Assembly: GCA_012861695.1 (NCBI GenBank)
Contig: JAAOOA010000060.1
Span: 30,452,583 to 30,516,582 of the forward strand
Length of the DNA stretch: 64,000 bases
Reading direction: 5' to 3'
Source of the DNA: Trematomus loennbergii
Taxonomy: Eukaryota > Chordata > Actinopteri > Perciformes > Nototheniidae
In this document: in pieces, positions 22,986-35,814 of the stretch
Layout of the letters: each line of letters starts with the position of its first letter
How positions within the stretch are numbered: position 1 is the first letter of the stretch
Translations under genes and position numbers: made by a program
Notes under the pieces: model-generated
Seen by the model: only the letters and a program-made list of their open reading frames with translations
What the model was told of the DNA's origin: nothing
Databases searched by the model: none

Positions 22986-25649
22986 GGGGGGACTGATCCT
23001 CTCCCACTGATCCTGTATGAATTGATTGTGAATATACAGTAGGGTTGAGATTAAATCATTTTTATATTATATTTGTGACATTGTGGCCAATTATGGATCA
23101 ATCTAGGGCAAACTGCATACCAAGAGGGATGCAGAAAAACACTGTCACTTCAGAAAGAGAAAAACATTACAATCTGGCTTAACTGACAAGCAGCAAGAGG
23201 GTTCATTAGGACACAATCAGAGGGCCGTGTTGTTTTTAAAGGTTCGTTTTAATTGATTTATTTAGGAGCTGACATTTGGTTAAGACAGAATATGAATGTT
23301 AAGTTGGGAGTATGGCTCTCTTCACTCTGGAAGTTTGAACCTGCTCAATGACTAAACATAAGCTCGTGGGGATGAGTCACCAACAAATGCAACCTGTGGG
23401 CCTGATGATTTGCTCATTAATTAAGTGATTACATAGAGAGGTAAAAGAGGTTAATTATAAAAATCACCCAATCTACTCATAGAAAAACACCATGTATGGA
23501 TTCCTTTGTTTATTGTGAACTTCTGCCATCAGATAGTTGGATTTGTTTTTAAAGAAAACACATTTTTGTAGATTCTATCTATTCAAGTTATTTTTCTTAT
23601 GGTTCGTTATGTACATAGTACTTGTGCCTATTTCAGAGAAATAATGTAAATATATTTAGATTGAAATTGTACCTGAAAGCTCAAAAGTGCAGCTTGTTCG
23701 TGAACAATGTGTTTACAAGCTCAATGTGCAAAACATGTTTTTTTTATTTAATTCCCATCATTTCTGTCTCATTTACAAATCAGGTGCTACATGCAGGTTT
23801 TCTGGAAGTGACGCCAAGTTTGACAGCCACAGCCAATATTCCTGATAAAAATCGTAGTTACTTTTCCCAAGCATCTAACACTCTCCTATTTCGCAAATGA
23901 ATACAACTCCAAGGACTAAATCAGGTTCCTTTTTGTATGTAAAATAGGGTTTCAGTCATATAAACACCATTTGTGCAGACAAGGACAGGTCGAACCTAAA
24001 TAGCTGTATTTTATATTTGAGTTAACATCCCAAAGTTTTGAAAAGTTCATATCAGGATACAGTTTGGTAAAAATATCTACACAACGCAAACATCGGAAAT
24101 CAGTGTTTGTAAGAATCTGAATTTAATCTTTTTATAGAAACTACCTGAAACAAGATGACTTACATTGGACTTAAATAACTCAAAAACAATATCAATTAAA
24201 TGACCTGATCATGTCAAAGGAAGTCATATAGATTACTTCCATTTAATGCAGCCATAAAAAGTGTCATATATTATGAAATCATTTGCAGAGTAGTTTAAAT
24301 TGAGTATTAGAACAAGCTGATACAGAATATGTGTGATGATTTTCATACACTAGGAAAAACTCTATTGCATCAAATCGGGGTTTAAGAGGTTAAATAAAGG
24401 GGGTCAATGATTGGTTACAGGTTCGACGTGTAGACCATAGAAGTGGCCATCGGTGACTTAATAACGTTGACTCCATATATCGTGTACTAACAGGTGTCCG
24501 GAACAGGTGTCCAGGAAGCAGGCCTCACATTCATAATGCATGGGTAGACTCACTTTTGGAAAACATCCATTTGCAAAGACGGTTAGAATTACCGAGGGTG
24601 TGAAAACCCCTCAAACAAATCCACACATGCTCTTAAAAAGCTCCTTCACTGAGTTCGGTAATTCATATTATGGACTTCTCCAGCAGTAATTGTTATTTTT
24701 GACTCTGCATCTGTAATTACGGGCGCACCTTCTGCTGCGGAAATGGGCTGGAGTTTAAAGGCATCTCAGAGGTGTGAAGTTGTGCTTTGGCTTGGACAAA
24801 CTTGTATATGTACATTCACAGGGAGTGCTTTTTTTTTTACTGTTGTTGTTGGAGGTGCTTATAGTCTCTCCATAGTTGAGTAAAGATTGGATTTAGGAAG
24901 TGTGAGGAACCAGGTGCTTAGGTACGTTTAAAAGGAAAATGTACAGCCCATGCGTGCGAATTCACATGTGAACAGTCCCACGTTTACACACTCTTTAGCA
25001 CACACCACACACACACAAAGATGTACACAAACACTCTGAGAAAACACACACACAACAGTGTACCTTGCGCCTTGGAAGAGACGATAAGCTACTGGCAGCC
25101 AGTTAGATTTGGCTGTCAGTGTTTTCCACATGGGAATCACCCTGAACTAATTATATCTTAAGCAGCAGTGGAAAATGCAAATCAGAATTTTACTCACACC
25201 CCTGAAATCGGAGAGCCAATTTAATCTAATACCCCCTTTAATTTAGCGCGCTAATGCAAGGCCCTAGAGAATTGCCCTGTGTCACTGCTGTGCTGCAGAT
25301 TCTGCTCTCTCTCTGTCTCCAAGCTGCTCTCAGGCTCCAGGATGGATTAGTCTGGCAGAGGAATCTCATCTAACCTAACATTTCCCGAGCAGTTACCTTT
25401 GCGTAGCTTGAGCTCCTATGGCTCAAAGGTCCTTCATTAACTTTCAAATGCAATAATATCTCGCGTGTGGGCATGCTGCGCCCTAACCTCTGTTTACCTC
25501 GACTGTTTACCTCGACTTTGCTGATTTCTGCAGAGAGACGCAATTCTGTAAAAGTCCTGCCAGCCTGTGCTGCTCAACAGATGGATTCACATTGTGGCAC
25601 TGAGACTGATGCGGTGTGAGGGCATCCATTTGTGTTTATATGCAGTGGT
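22986..25649. other. Intron, no gene or bounded repeat seen
   Basis: Mainly AT-rich. There is a short (CA)-rich patch near 24990-25055 and a moderately GC-rich, less repetitive stretch at about 25200-25640 that could be regulatory. No exon is supported. Confidence 0.4.
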
Positions 25650-25654
25650 GGAAT

Positions 25655-26182
25655 CAGGGTGTCCGCGGGGTCTTCAAAAGTATTACAAGTTGATAAATCA
25701 ATTTAGCAAAAATTAAGGCTATTAAAAAGTATTAAAAAGTATTAAAGGGCATTTTCCAAGGTATTACATTTTGTAGCTTGTTTTCAATAAGTATATAAAT
25801 TGTCCAAAGAGGTTGTATTCTACAGTTTGCCTGAATGTAATCATTGCGTAGGTGTGCAGTGTGATTCTGTGTAGTTTATTTATGGCATCCCGTTGGATTT
25901 GACGTCATCTGAACAGGACATCGCGCGCTCACTGCTTGATAGTGCGCGAAGGTCCGTTTACGCCGGTTGTTAAACAACATCGTTATGGGGAAATGCAAGT
26001 TTGCGTCCAAATGGTTGGAAGATAAGGAGGAAGGACAATCAATACTGTATATAGTAAATGTGAGGTAAAGTGCGTCGCCAATGTAACCGGTTAAAACTCC
26101 AAGTGGCGATGAGGTCTTAAAATGTATGGAAAGGGTCTTAAAAGGTATTACATTTGACTTCAGGATTCCTGCATATACCCTG
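25655..26182 (+). mobile_element. CAGGG-ended DNA element, 5-bp target duplication (copy 1)
   Basis: The left end CAGGGTGTCCGCGGGGTCTT and the right end (reverse complement CAGGGTATATGCAGGAATCC) are flanked by GGAAT on both sides (25650-25654, 26183-26187). The interior has repeated GTATTAAAAA motifs near the left end and a GC-rich centre with a TGACGTCA core near 25900. A closely similar copy in opposite orientation is at 30452-30919. CAGGG ends suggest hAT, but hAT elements usually make 8-bp duplications. Confidence 0.8.
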
Positions 26183-26187
26183 GGAAT

Positions 26188-26666
26188 GTATATATTACAT
26201 CTACTCAAAGTATCGTACTTAAGTAGATTTTTGTGGCACTTGTACTTAATCAGAGAAATTCCATATTTATTTTCTAGTCCATTTTAAAGTCAGAATTGAA
26301 CCTTTTACGCCGCTACATTTATATCACTGCTTTAGATTCTTTACAAATTCAGATTATAAGCCAATACAAAATGTAAATCAACTAATAAATAACCATTGAC
26401 ATATAATTATAGGTCAAAAACATGCAGTAGTAGTAAACAAAGTAATTATCTCTACTTTTACCAGCATTGAGAGACACAATAATGCATCAATAATCCTAGT
26501 CCAGTAATTTCATATAGTGGATTCTGAAATGGGCCATTAGGCTTAACAAGAACTTTTACTTTTGGTAATTAAGTGCGTTTTGTTGCAAATACTTTTGGGA
26601 ACAATTTGAATGCTGGACTTTTACTTGTAATACGGTATATGTACAATTAAGTATTGTTTCTTTTAC
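26188..26666. other. Intron, no gene seen
   Basis: AT-rich sequence with no supported feature. Confidence 0.45.
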
Positions 26667-27439
26667 TTAAAGGTCCCATGTCATGACCATTTCTACTGAT
26701 CATATTTCCATTGTTGAGGTCTACTAGAATAGATTTAAATTGTGCAATTTTCCAAACTCACATTGGTTTCTCATACAGCATCTCTGTATAGTATGTGTAT
26801 TCACTCTCTGTCCTAAACGGCTTGTTGGAGCTCCTGCCCCCGCCTCCCTGTGAGCCCAGTGTGCTCTGATTGGTCGGGACGTTGCGAGGCTCGCTGCTCA
26901 GTGAGCTGGCTTACTGGTGTGGTTTCCGGGTCGGCGATACAGCGAGACAGCGAGAAACTTCCTGAGCACACACAAACACTCACAGCCGAAGTAAAAACAA
27001 TAAGTGTGGCTTGATACTGAGTAAGAAAAAGGTTTATAAACGCTGTGAGAATGGGTCTGCGGAGAGCATTTCTCCGCGATCCCAACTCGTCTATTACCAA
27101 CCAGGGAGCTCTATGCACGTCAATGGGACTCCCTGTTAGTTGAAAATGTACGCTAAAGGTCCCCCCACTGCGTTTGATAGTGACGCCAAGGGATCCTGGT
27201 GTGTGAGGAGCTCCGCGGATTGGTCCATTTTGGTTCCCGGAAAAACAAATGGAAAAAGAGGAATCTCCAACGAGGCGTTTTGGGGCAGCATAGACAGGTC
27301 TTTTCTGTGTTAGAGTTTTACTCGCTACAGGGTGTCCTTTGAGGGTTTGTGACTTTGCAGACCGTTTACATGCATAACAACCTTCATAACACACAAGGGG
27401 ACGGGTAATAACCGGAAAAGCATGACATGGGACCTTTAA
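26667..27439. mobile_element. TTAA-flanked element, family C (copy 1)
   Basis: TTAA at 26667-26670 and 27436-27439 flank near-perfect inverted ends, AGGTCCCATGTCATG on both sides. The 765-bp interior contains GACGTTGCGAGGCTCGCTGC, shared with the copy at 59021-59685, which lies in the opposite orientation. The 193-residue minus-strand ORF inside has no transposase motif and is taken as chance. Confidence 0.85.
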
Positions 27440-30400
27440 GTATAAAATACAAGTACTTCTTCCAGCATTATTTGTTTGTGACTGTATGATTCCTAATCTT
27501 TTCAGCTTGTGGCGCCTTCAAATGAAGCAGTGTCTCATTCTGACCCCTCATTACAGATTATAGCTTCGGTGAGCATGTGATTTGTGAGCAGATTTTTCCA
27601 TTTTAGATTGTTTCATTTAAAGGATTTGTATATGCCTGAAGCGGTGAAAGTATTCCACAAAAAAGGTGGAAAAATGACAGGATTGACAGAAAAATTAAAC
27701 ATAATTTTGTGTTAATTATCTTGTGACCCTACATATTTATCTTGGGACCCTGAGGCTGTTCTGAGGTACTTTGTATTCAGCATCCAACAAGTGGCTCAAT
27801 GGAACCAGCCTGTTTAAAATAATGAAATCATCTTTGAAAAAATAAAACATGTTATCACTGCAGCTCCACAGTGAGGGTAATTATGGCCTTTGAGGTATTT
27901 TCAAAGTTTATAACAGAAATTAAATATAATAATCTCAGTTTTTATTTCAATTGAATTCCATTTGAGCAGATACATTTGATGTGCTTTTATGAGTTAGGCT
28001 AATGTAGGGGTTGCCTTCATAAAAAAATATGAATTTTCACATGTAGGACTTTAGAAATGTGTTTTGTGGTTGTCACTCAGACCTCATCTTTCAGAGTCAT
28101 TTTGAGAAAGAAACTCATACTCACACCGTTCCAACAGTTAAAATATACCATTAACAGTATCATATTTAATGTGATTTTGCACTTTATGGCATGGATTTTA
28201 AACTCAACGGACACTGAGACAAGTAGAGCTATGTGTTAATGTTAAGACATAAAAGAATACTACATATTATAGAGCAATAATAATAAACGCCCAGTCGAAG
28301 ATAGGAAATAAATCTATAAAGGTCTTTCAGTTGAGTCCAGTACAATATCTGTAGACGTTTGTGTCTATAATTCATTATGTTGTGCAGTCAGATACTTCAT
28401 TTAATCAATACAACACAAAAGTCTGACCTGTGTAGTGAAATCTTTCTAGAAACTTTCGTTCTACGCCCGAGAAAAACCTTTCCAACATGTGGATTCAAGG
28501 TGTAGACTCAGCATGTATTATTTAATGTTTGTCTCAAGGTTTTGGTTGTGAATTACTCAATAATGCAGACTTTCCATCAGGAGTTTGATCCCTATAGATC
28601 GAAAATAACAATCCTGGTTTACTTAATTTGATTAAACCACAGGATTTCAAGTGCCAGCTCACTGTGTTGTTGACTATACTGACAGGAACACGTTGACTTA
28701 AACAGCACTTCTGTTTTTGACGTTCATATAACTGCAAAGACAAAGCTAAATCCTTGAAATAACAACATCCAAAAAGGCTTCTATTTGATTAATGGCATAA
28801 CACGGTGTCGGGGAAAAGCAGGAAAAGGGCAAAACAAAAATGTAATTGAATGGATTCCTCCTTTCATTGAGCAAATGTCAAAGACCAGCGTCAAGTCGTG
28901 TGCAGAGAAAAGCATGCTTGAGTAGAGGGATGTTCTTTGTCCCCCATACTCTTTGTGCAGGGTTGATATGACTACATGAAATGGGTGAGATGAAAAAGTT
29001 GGCGTGGCTTCCTAGAAACCTTTGCTATTGTGAGAAAAGACAAGGCCCAAAATAGTAGGAAGCAGGACGTTGAGGAAAATACCTCGGATTCAGCCCCTTA
29101 ATGAGAGCAGGGGAGCCAAATAAGCAACGGCAGCCAGGTCTAATTTGTTTTAGGTGTGCTCAGAATAGATAAGGACAAATCTGTGGCCTTCACCCCCTCC
29201 CCCAACCTTTGCCTCCCTGGAGAGAACACTGAGTGCTGCCAGCCAATCTCCGTGGGCAAAGAAGAAAAAAAAAACCCTGAGGGACAGACGGCCTTTAGAT
29301 CTGCAGATCTCTAACTTACTGGATTTATTCAAGCTTTAAAACTGCAGATTAATTTGGTCGCAGAGGTCTGGGGGAGTGTGAAAAAAAGAGAAATGAGGCC
29401 ACGCATCTCAACCTAAAGGGCAACCTTAAGCTCCTGTCAAGACAATAGGATTTTGCCTTCTGAACCACGATGCAGACCGCTTAATTATACACATCTTCCC
29501 TGCAAGCTAGCCTTAGCTACTTAAGAGCATCCGGCCCCCCTTATTCATTGTCATGGCCTTTTTTCCCCTAGATTGGTCATGCCGTGTGGATTGTCTGTCA
29601 GTTTCCATTTGCACAGAGTATAGCTGTCCTCCTCAGGCCTTCGCTGTGCTCGGAAAGGCACAACCGCACGGCACTGTTAAAGAATTCATCCTTTCTCCAC
29701 CGCCGCCAATTAAGGCCGGAGCGTAATCGGAGGCGTCTGGACGATGCCCTTACATTATGTGGTCTGTCGCCTCCTCTGCCCCCGTTTGATTTAACATCCC
29801 CGGTTCAGTGGTGAAAGAGGGCTCATTGCCATTGTCTTTATTATCGTGAGGAGAGCAGAGAGAGGGAGAGAGAGATGGGGGGAGAAACTAGAAAGCAGCC
29901 CAGCGGAGGATGGACAGCGTGAAAGAGCAGGTGCGGGAGGACGTTAATGTGTGGCACTTTAAATTTTAAACAGATGAGAATCAATTATTGATGCTGACTC
30001 TGGCTGAGAAGTTAAAAGGTATCTCGTCATTACCGCAAGCCTGTATAAAAAAAAACGGTGTGAGAGAAAAGTCTCCTGCAAACCCATCGTGAGCGCCAAG
30101 CCTTGGATGTTGTATTCAATGAAATGGTTTCGGAAAATATTCTATGTTTTGGCTTGAATACAGCGATGTTTACAAAGCCCTTTCCAAAGAATATTGCACG
30201 TATTAAGCTGAAGTGCAACAAGGCCAGTTGGAAATGGTTGAATTGATCTACAATTAAGAGCCAGATGAAAAAAGCAGGTCTTTAACGTGATATTTATCTT
30301 TTATAATTAGATATTAATAAATTCCTCTAACAGGCATCTTGCGTTTCCTTTGTGGTTTTATCATACACCTAGCCAGGGCTTGGTGATATGTAGAAAATAA

Positions 30401-30446
30401 AATATATGTGACCAAATACCTTGATATCGGTATTGCAACGTATGAT
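27440..30446. other. Intron; GC-richer block at about 29440-29840
   Basis: No gene. The 29440-29840 block is less repetitive, with ACCGCTTAATTATACACATC, CCGCCGCCAATTAAGGCCGG and CCGTTTGATTTAACATCCCC, and looks like candidate regulatory sequence. Short AT-rich chance ORFs elsewhere. Confidence 0.35.
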
Positions 30447-30451
30447 ACAGT

Positions 30452-30919
30452 CAGGTATGCAGGAATCCTGAAGTCAAATGTAATACCTTTTAAGACCTTT
30501 TGACCTTTCCATACATTTTAAGACCTCATCGCCACTTCGAGTTTTAACCGGTTACATTGGCGACACACTTACCTCACATTTACTATATACAGTATTGATT
30601 GTCCTTCCTCCTTATCTTCCAACCATTTGGACGCAAACTTGCATTTCCCCATAACGATGTTGTTTAACAACCGGCGTAAACGGACCTCGCGCGCTATCAA
30701 GCAGTGAGCGTGCGATGTCCTGTTCAGATGACGTCAAACCAACGGGATGCCATAAATAAACTACACAGAATCACACTACACACCTACGCAATGATTACAT
30801 TCAGGCAACTTAGAATACAACCTCTTTGGACAACTTATATACTTATTGAAAACAAGCTACAAAATGTAATACCTTGGAAAATGCCGTTTAATACTTTTTA
30901 AGACCCCGCGGACACCCTG
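30452..30919 (-). mobile_element. CAGG-ended DNA element, 5-bp target duplication (copy 2)
   Basis: This is the inverted relative of 25655-26182. ACAGT flanks it on both sides (30447-30451, 30920-30924). It shares long blocks with copy 1 in reverse complement, such as CAACCATTTGGACGCAAACT and GCCGGTTTAACAAC-type centre sequence, with a few small deletions. It encodes no protein. Confidence 0.8.
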
Positions 30920-30924
30920 ACAGT

Positions 30925-32929
30925 TGACCATTAGTGCCTTCGCAAAATATTTACACAATATTTGTGTTATCAGTATTGCTCATATAAGGATAAAAAGGGG
31001 TACAAGGTAAACAAAAACATGCAAGATGGCGCCATGTTAGTTGGCCGCTGTTTGCAGGAGCCCTCGGTGTATTTATGGGTTTTTGGTCTTTTATTCGCTT
31101 ACATTTCCTATTTTGTGTGTGTTTTTTCCATTCTTTTCTGTGTTTGAATGACAAAGGACACTTTTAGTTTTGAGAGTGTGTGCTTCTGTTATTTTCTTCA
31201 CTTTTAGTAACGGAGAGAAGTGACGGCATTGTTCACACATGCAACCAGCTGATTGTGCTGAAACAATAGAATAACTAGATGAGACTGGTCTGGAAAATGG
31301 CATAATGTACCGTAATGCAGCATCTAAAACGAGGAAAGAGGACACATGCCAAGATCTAAGAACATCTCTATAGTGACATATGACCATATTGATATAATAC
31401 CAGTATATTTATTCACGGAGCCATAAGCTATATTGCTACATTAGCCTTGAAAACAGTAAACTAAACAACGCAAGAAAGAAATCCATGATTCTCCTAATGA
31501 CTCTTTTCAACACAGTTTGTTTCTGTTCTTGGCTGACACTGGACATCCACTTCATTTGTGGACTTAAAGTAGAAATGGATCCAACCATTTTGCTACCTGA
31601 GAAGAGAAGAGAATATCCTGTTATAGTATAATTATTTCAAGGTACCAGCTGGAATATCTCTGTAGTTTCATGCTGCTTTTATTCATGAATTACACTGATA
31701 GTGATTGTGGTGCTAGATAGCTCTCATGCAAAATGACAGAAATATAACTGAGCTATTTCACAATGACCTTAAAAGTAGAATTTCCATTCATGTTTATTTA
31801 AACTAGCCTACAAAGAGTATGTGTGATGAAGTATTGCAATGTTCAGTTACACATTGTTTAACTATTTACACGTGACTTTTGGTGATTGGGTAAAACCACT
31901 CCTGTAGCTTCTGGTCATATAAGACTGATATTTATTATTACAATGCTTTTTGTATATTTTATGTACAAAAACGATATATTAGTGTTGGTAACTCGTGCTA
32001 TCCTGATGAACTGGAGACTAAACAGGAAAGCATGAGAGCACGGACATTTTGTTATCAGCTTTCCTCTTCTGGCTGTAAAATAACAACTTATGAGAACTAA
32101 TGCATTAACCCCCATCCCGCAATTATGTATGTATGTAATTAAGACTGGAGTTGATTGCTAAGAGGGCAAAGAGTCACCACCATGTATAATTTAGGGTTAA
32201 GATAATAATTCTAAGGTGTAGAGGACTGCTCTGTATGTGATGGTTTATATTTCACCTCTCTTACTCCCTCACTCTTTGACAGATCACTAAATTACAGTTA
32301 TTCTATTGATTTCTAACATTTCTCCTCAAGTCAAACCTCAAAACTCCCATCGCTGCTCACAACACTTATTTCCTGCATTGGGTCTGGTTGACATGATGCT
32401 TCTTGTTGACTATAAGATGATGACTTTACTCTGGCCCTGATGCTAGACGTTTACTGACTGTAGACATGTATTATAAGGGCCTATTATTTACACCTCTTTT
32501 CTCAAGCATACCACATTTTTTGATTGATTTCTTCTTTAACGCTGCTTTTTCTAGTGTTTGCAGAGGCTTGAAAACTGTTTTCCAAAAGGTAATCCATTAC
32601 AATAGATCTTCCAGTCTATGATTTGATCAGAGGATGATAATGCAATGATGATAACTGTAAACAGGAAGTCTAAGAAAGGATTTCCTTGGTGGTTCAGATG
32701 CTTGTAGAAATCTCGGCAAGCCGCAGTTTGAAGATTGGTCGCCACAAACAATTCACAATTTTGAGATGGCAGGAATTAAAACCAGGAAACACACAAAAAT
32801 AAATGAGCACATCTTTAAGAGAAAGATGTGAATGTGATCTTTACTTGCATTGCAGGCCCAATTCTTCAATTATTGGACCGTATAAATTACGGGCACATTG
32901 GAGGACTAAAAACAGGATTTAGTGTATTA
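30925..32929. other. Intron, no gene seen
   Basis: AT-rich. The stretch CAAGATGGCGCCATGTTAGT at about 31021 resembles the start of a retroposon 5' region, but no ORF follows. AATATTTGTG-type direct repeats lie near 30945-30970. Otherwise featureless. Confidence 0.4.
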
Positions 32930-32937
32930 GTCTAAAC

Positions 32938-33377
32938 CAGAGTTGCGCTAGACTTTTTCGCTGCCCGTCATTTTGAGGGACAGGATCGCAACATTTCCGT
33001 CAAAATTCATTATTACCCGTCGACCTGTACACAACTCTGCCGGGGGGGGGGGGGCGCTGGGGGGCGGAGAGAGCACGCTCGTGAACTGTCAACGGGGGGG
33101 TGGACGCTCGCTCGTGAACTGTTAGCGCCGTGTTATGCATGCCCATAGCACCTCGCACAGCGTTAAGCAAATACCTTTGTTGATCTGTTCGGCAAAGTTA
33201 GGTTTGGAAACATATCATTTCCTTTTGGGCGGGCATGCATAACACGGCATAATACCGCGGAGCCCGCTGCGGGGAAACTTTGGCGCTGTTCTGAGTTTGT
33301 TCTAATCTGTCAAAATGACGGACGGCTTTCAGATTTTTCCGTCATTGTTAAAAAATATTCGGTTAACGCGACCTCTG
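32938..33377. mobile_element. hAT element, 8-bp duplication GTCTAAAC
   Basis: GTCTAAAC occurs at 32930-32937 and 33378-33385, immediately outside ends CAGAGTTGCG and (reverse complement of right) CAGAGGTCGCGTTAACC. The 440-bp interior includes a G run near 33042 and two ACGGC/GCATGCATAACACGG-type segments in inverted arrangement. The perfect 8-bp duplication makes it a confident hAT-type insertion; non-autonomous. Confidence 0.85.
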
Positions 33378-33385
33378 GTCTAAAC

Positions 33386-35729
33386 ATAATTCTAAAAAAA
33401 TGACTATCTCTACAAACTTTATTGATGAAAAAGATCATCAGAATACATTCATGATTTTATATTTACTTGTCCTGTATTACCACTTGAGATATTTGTGATG
33501 TGCTACTCCCCTCTATGCTTTGATCACAGATTGTACCGTTTAAACGTTTTTTTTTCTTGGACAGTAACTTGTAAATCTTATATTCAATATGCAATATGTA
33601 TGAATAGTTGATGGGTTAAAGCAAAAAAACACAGCAGAATTGCCCTTTAACAGTAACTTATAAAGCCTATGGAAACAATATTGAGCTGCCAAAGAAAAAA
33701 AAACTCCAATCTTTGTTAACGTCATTGTCGCCAAATGTAATATACAGGGCGGAGGAACTGCGGGTCTGCGGCTGCACTGATTGGTTTATATCTATAGGTT
33801 AAAAGGCAGTAAATGACAGATGGCTTTGTGCCGTGCATCAAAGAAAACTGACGTGAAAGTGGATTTGTGAGTGACAACAGGCGGAGGGAGAAGTCCGTCA
33901 ACGTGGTTTAAGCGTTTCAGTTTTTCTGCAAGTCAAATCCTCGCACGCTGCCAACCTTTCTATTGTGGCTCTCACCTTATGAATATTTCATGGCGAGCAT
34001 CTGACACCATGCCCAGAAAGATATTTCATGTTTTTTTTTTCCTGATAGAAACCCTGGGGTTAGAGAGTGTCACAGAGGCGTGAAGTCGTCTGTGTCCCCC
34101 AGGCGAAGGACGGGATTTATGATGCGCCGCTTGATGACATCAGGTGGATATTTTCATTCCTGAGCGGAAAGCCTCTTTGTCCTCCACAACCACTGATAAA
34201 CCATTGAGCTGTTCGCTGCTTGTTGTCACTCCTCTCAAGATCTGTCTGTCGAGAGAAATGATTTCAATCTGCTCAGAGTGCAAGCTGTGTTTTGACAAAC
34301 TGTGACCGGTTTCCTCGTCTGATCACTGCGGAGCTGGAATGACTAAGCGGGGGGGAGTCTGCTTGGATTAGCTTAAAGTCTATATTACATTGCCCACTGG
34401 CACCATATCGCTCTTGTTTTTGTCTTTGTTAAGCTTCACCTTCCAGTTTAACTAAAGCCATACTTATGTAGGCTAATTCCTCGTTTTAGGTCGCTTCCAG
34501 TGAAATATTAGCCTCATGACTCAAACTTTAATCCTTTGTTTTTCTTTCATAATAGGGAGGGAGGTTCTCTTTTCACACACGCTGACCTGGCAGTGTTTTT
34601 GTGTGCAGTTCAATTAAATAACACTAAATGAAGACGTCCTTCTTGGACAGCCTTGGATTTTACAATTCAGCATATTAGAACAGTGGTTTTCAACCCTTAT
34701 GACTGCCCACAAAGATAAATAAATATTGAAACCAAGCTGGAAACAGTGTCAATATAGATATAAAAGAAAAAGCCAAATAAATGTATATTCATTCCAGCTT
34801 TAAATTAGATGGTCTACTAATCCTGAAACAGTAAAAGGCTGTAATTCACGAGAGAGGAAAAGCAAGACAAGAGGAATGTCTAAATTGCATGTAGTTTGTT
34901 TTTACTGCTTTCCGCACCTCTTACACATTTTTCCTGTGACTTATACAATGGGAAGATCCGCTCTTGTATTTTCCACCCATTCTCTGTAATGTTATGTAAC
35001 AGAAGATGTGACTCCCCTGGATAATTAAGGGCTTCTTAAGGTTTATGGAGAGTCATGAAGAAGTTAAAGTATGCAATAATTCACAAAAAGACATGGATAA
35101 GAAGAACAAAGAATAAGATCCTATTGGCCTCGTCTTCTGCTTGATATGGAGAAACTGTCAGAGGCAGAAATCAGATTCGTATCAAAAAACAAGTGTTGTC
35201 ATTCTCGTGAGCACAACAAAGAACCGAAGTGCCAATTGCATCCAAAATATTTCCAAAAAGTCTTACGATATACGACTGTAACAGATTTAATGCACCATTT
35301 TACACAGTTGATCAACTTTATGTTAGTTACTGTTTTGCCCATTATCTATCAAGGTAGGTTTCACTGAGCTTCCTTTTGCCACGTAACACTCGCTAAGTTA
35401 CACACATTCACACCTGGAAGCTTCCCAGTCCAACCTCAGTGTGACCCGCTGAACTCTGAGCAGCTCCACTCGGAGCAGGCAGGGAAACGGTGTATCTCAA
35501 GGACACACCAGAGCTAATGAGGCGAGGCAAGCGCTGATTCTTTAACTTTCCCCGCCCAGATTCATGCTGTTGGGGATCAAAACATGAATTTCCTCACACA
35601 GGCTGCCTTTTTTCTAGTGTTTAGGCCACCACTGCCCTCTAAGTATTGATCATTTAACCAAAAACTCACAACCCAAGCTGTAGAAATGCTCCAACTGCGA
35701 GTCATCTAACATCCTTACTCCCCTAAAGA
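33386..35729. other. Intron; hAT-end relic near 34681, no gene
   Basis: CAGTGGTTTTCAACCCTTAT at about 34681-34700 is a classic hAT left end, but no right end was found, so it is treated as a truncated relic. A reverse CTCF-like match (CACTGCCCTCTAAG) sits at 35630-35643. Otherwise mixed AT-rich sequence; a GC-richer stretch at about 33830-34340 could be regulatory. Confidence 0.35.
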
Positions 35730-35814
35730 CCTTTTTGAACATTAAAGCATGGAAACATGTCACAGCAGAGGCACAGAATATGAACCTGAAATAAGAATAA
35801 TATGTCCTTTTTAA
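35730..35814 (+). repeat. Fragment of TTAA family A
   Basis: TTTTTGAACATTAAAGCATG and the end ATATGTCCTTTTTAA match family A (compare the text at about 160-240 and 8860-8898). Only the right end is present. Confidence 0.6.

Noticed and set aside
26813..27394. 193-residue minus-strand ORF
   Set aside because: Lies inside a TTAA-flanked non-autonomous element, has no transposase or other motif, and the related copy at 59021-59685 does not keep the same frame.
34681..34760. hAT left end CAGTGGTTTTCAACC
   Set aside because: No right end in range, so it was kept only as a relic note in the intron entry.
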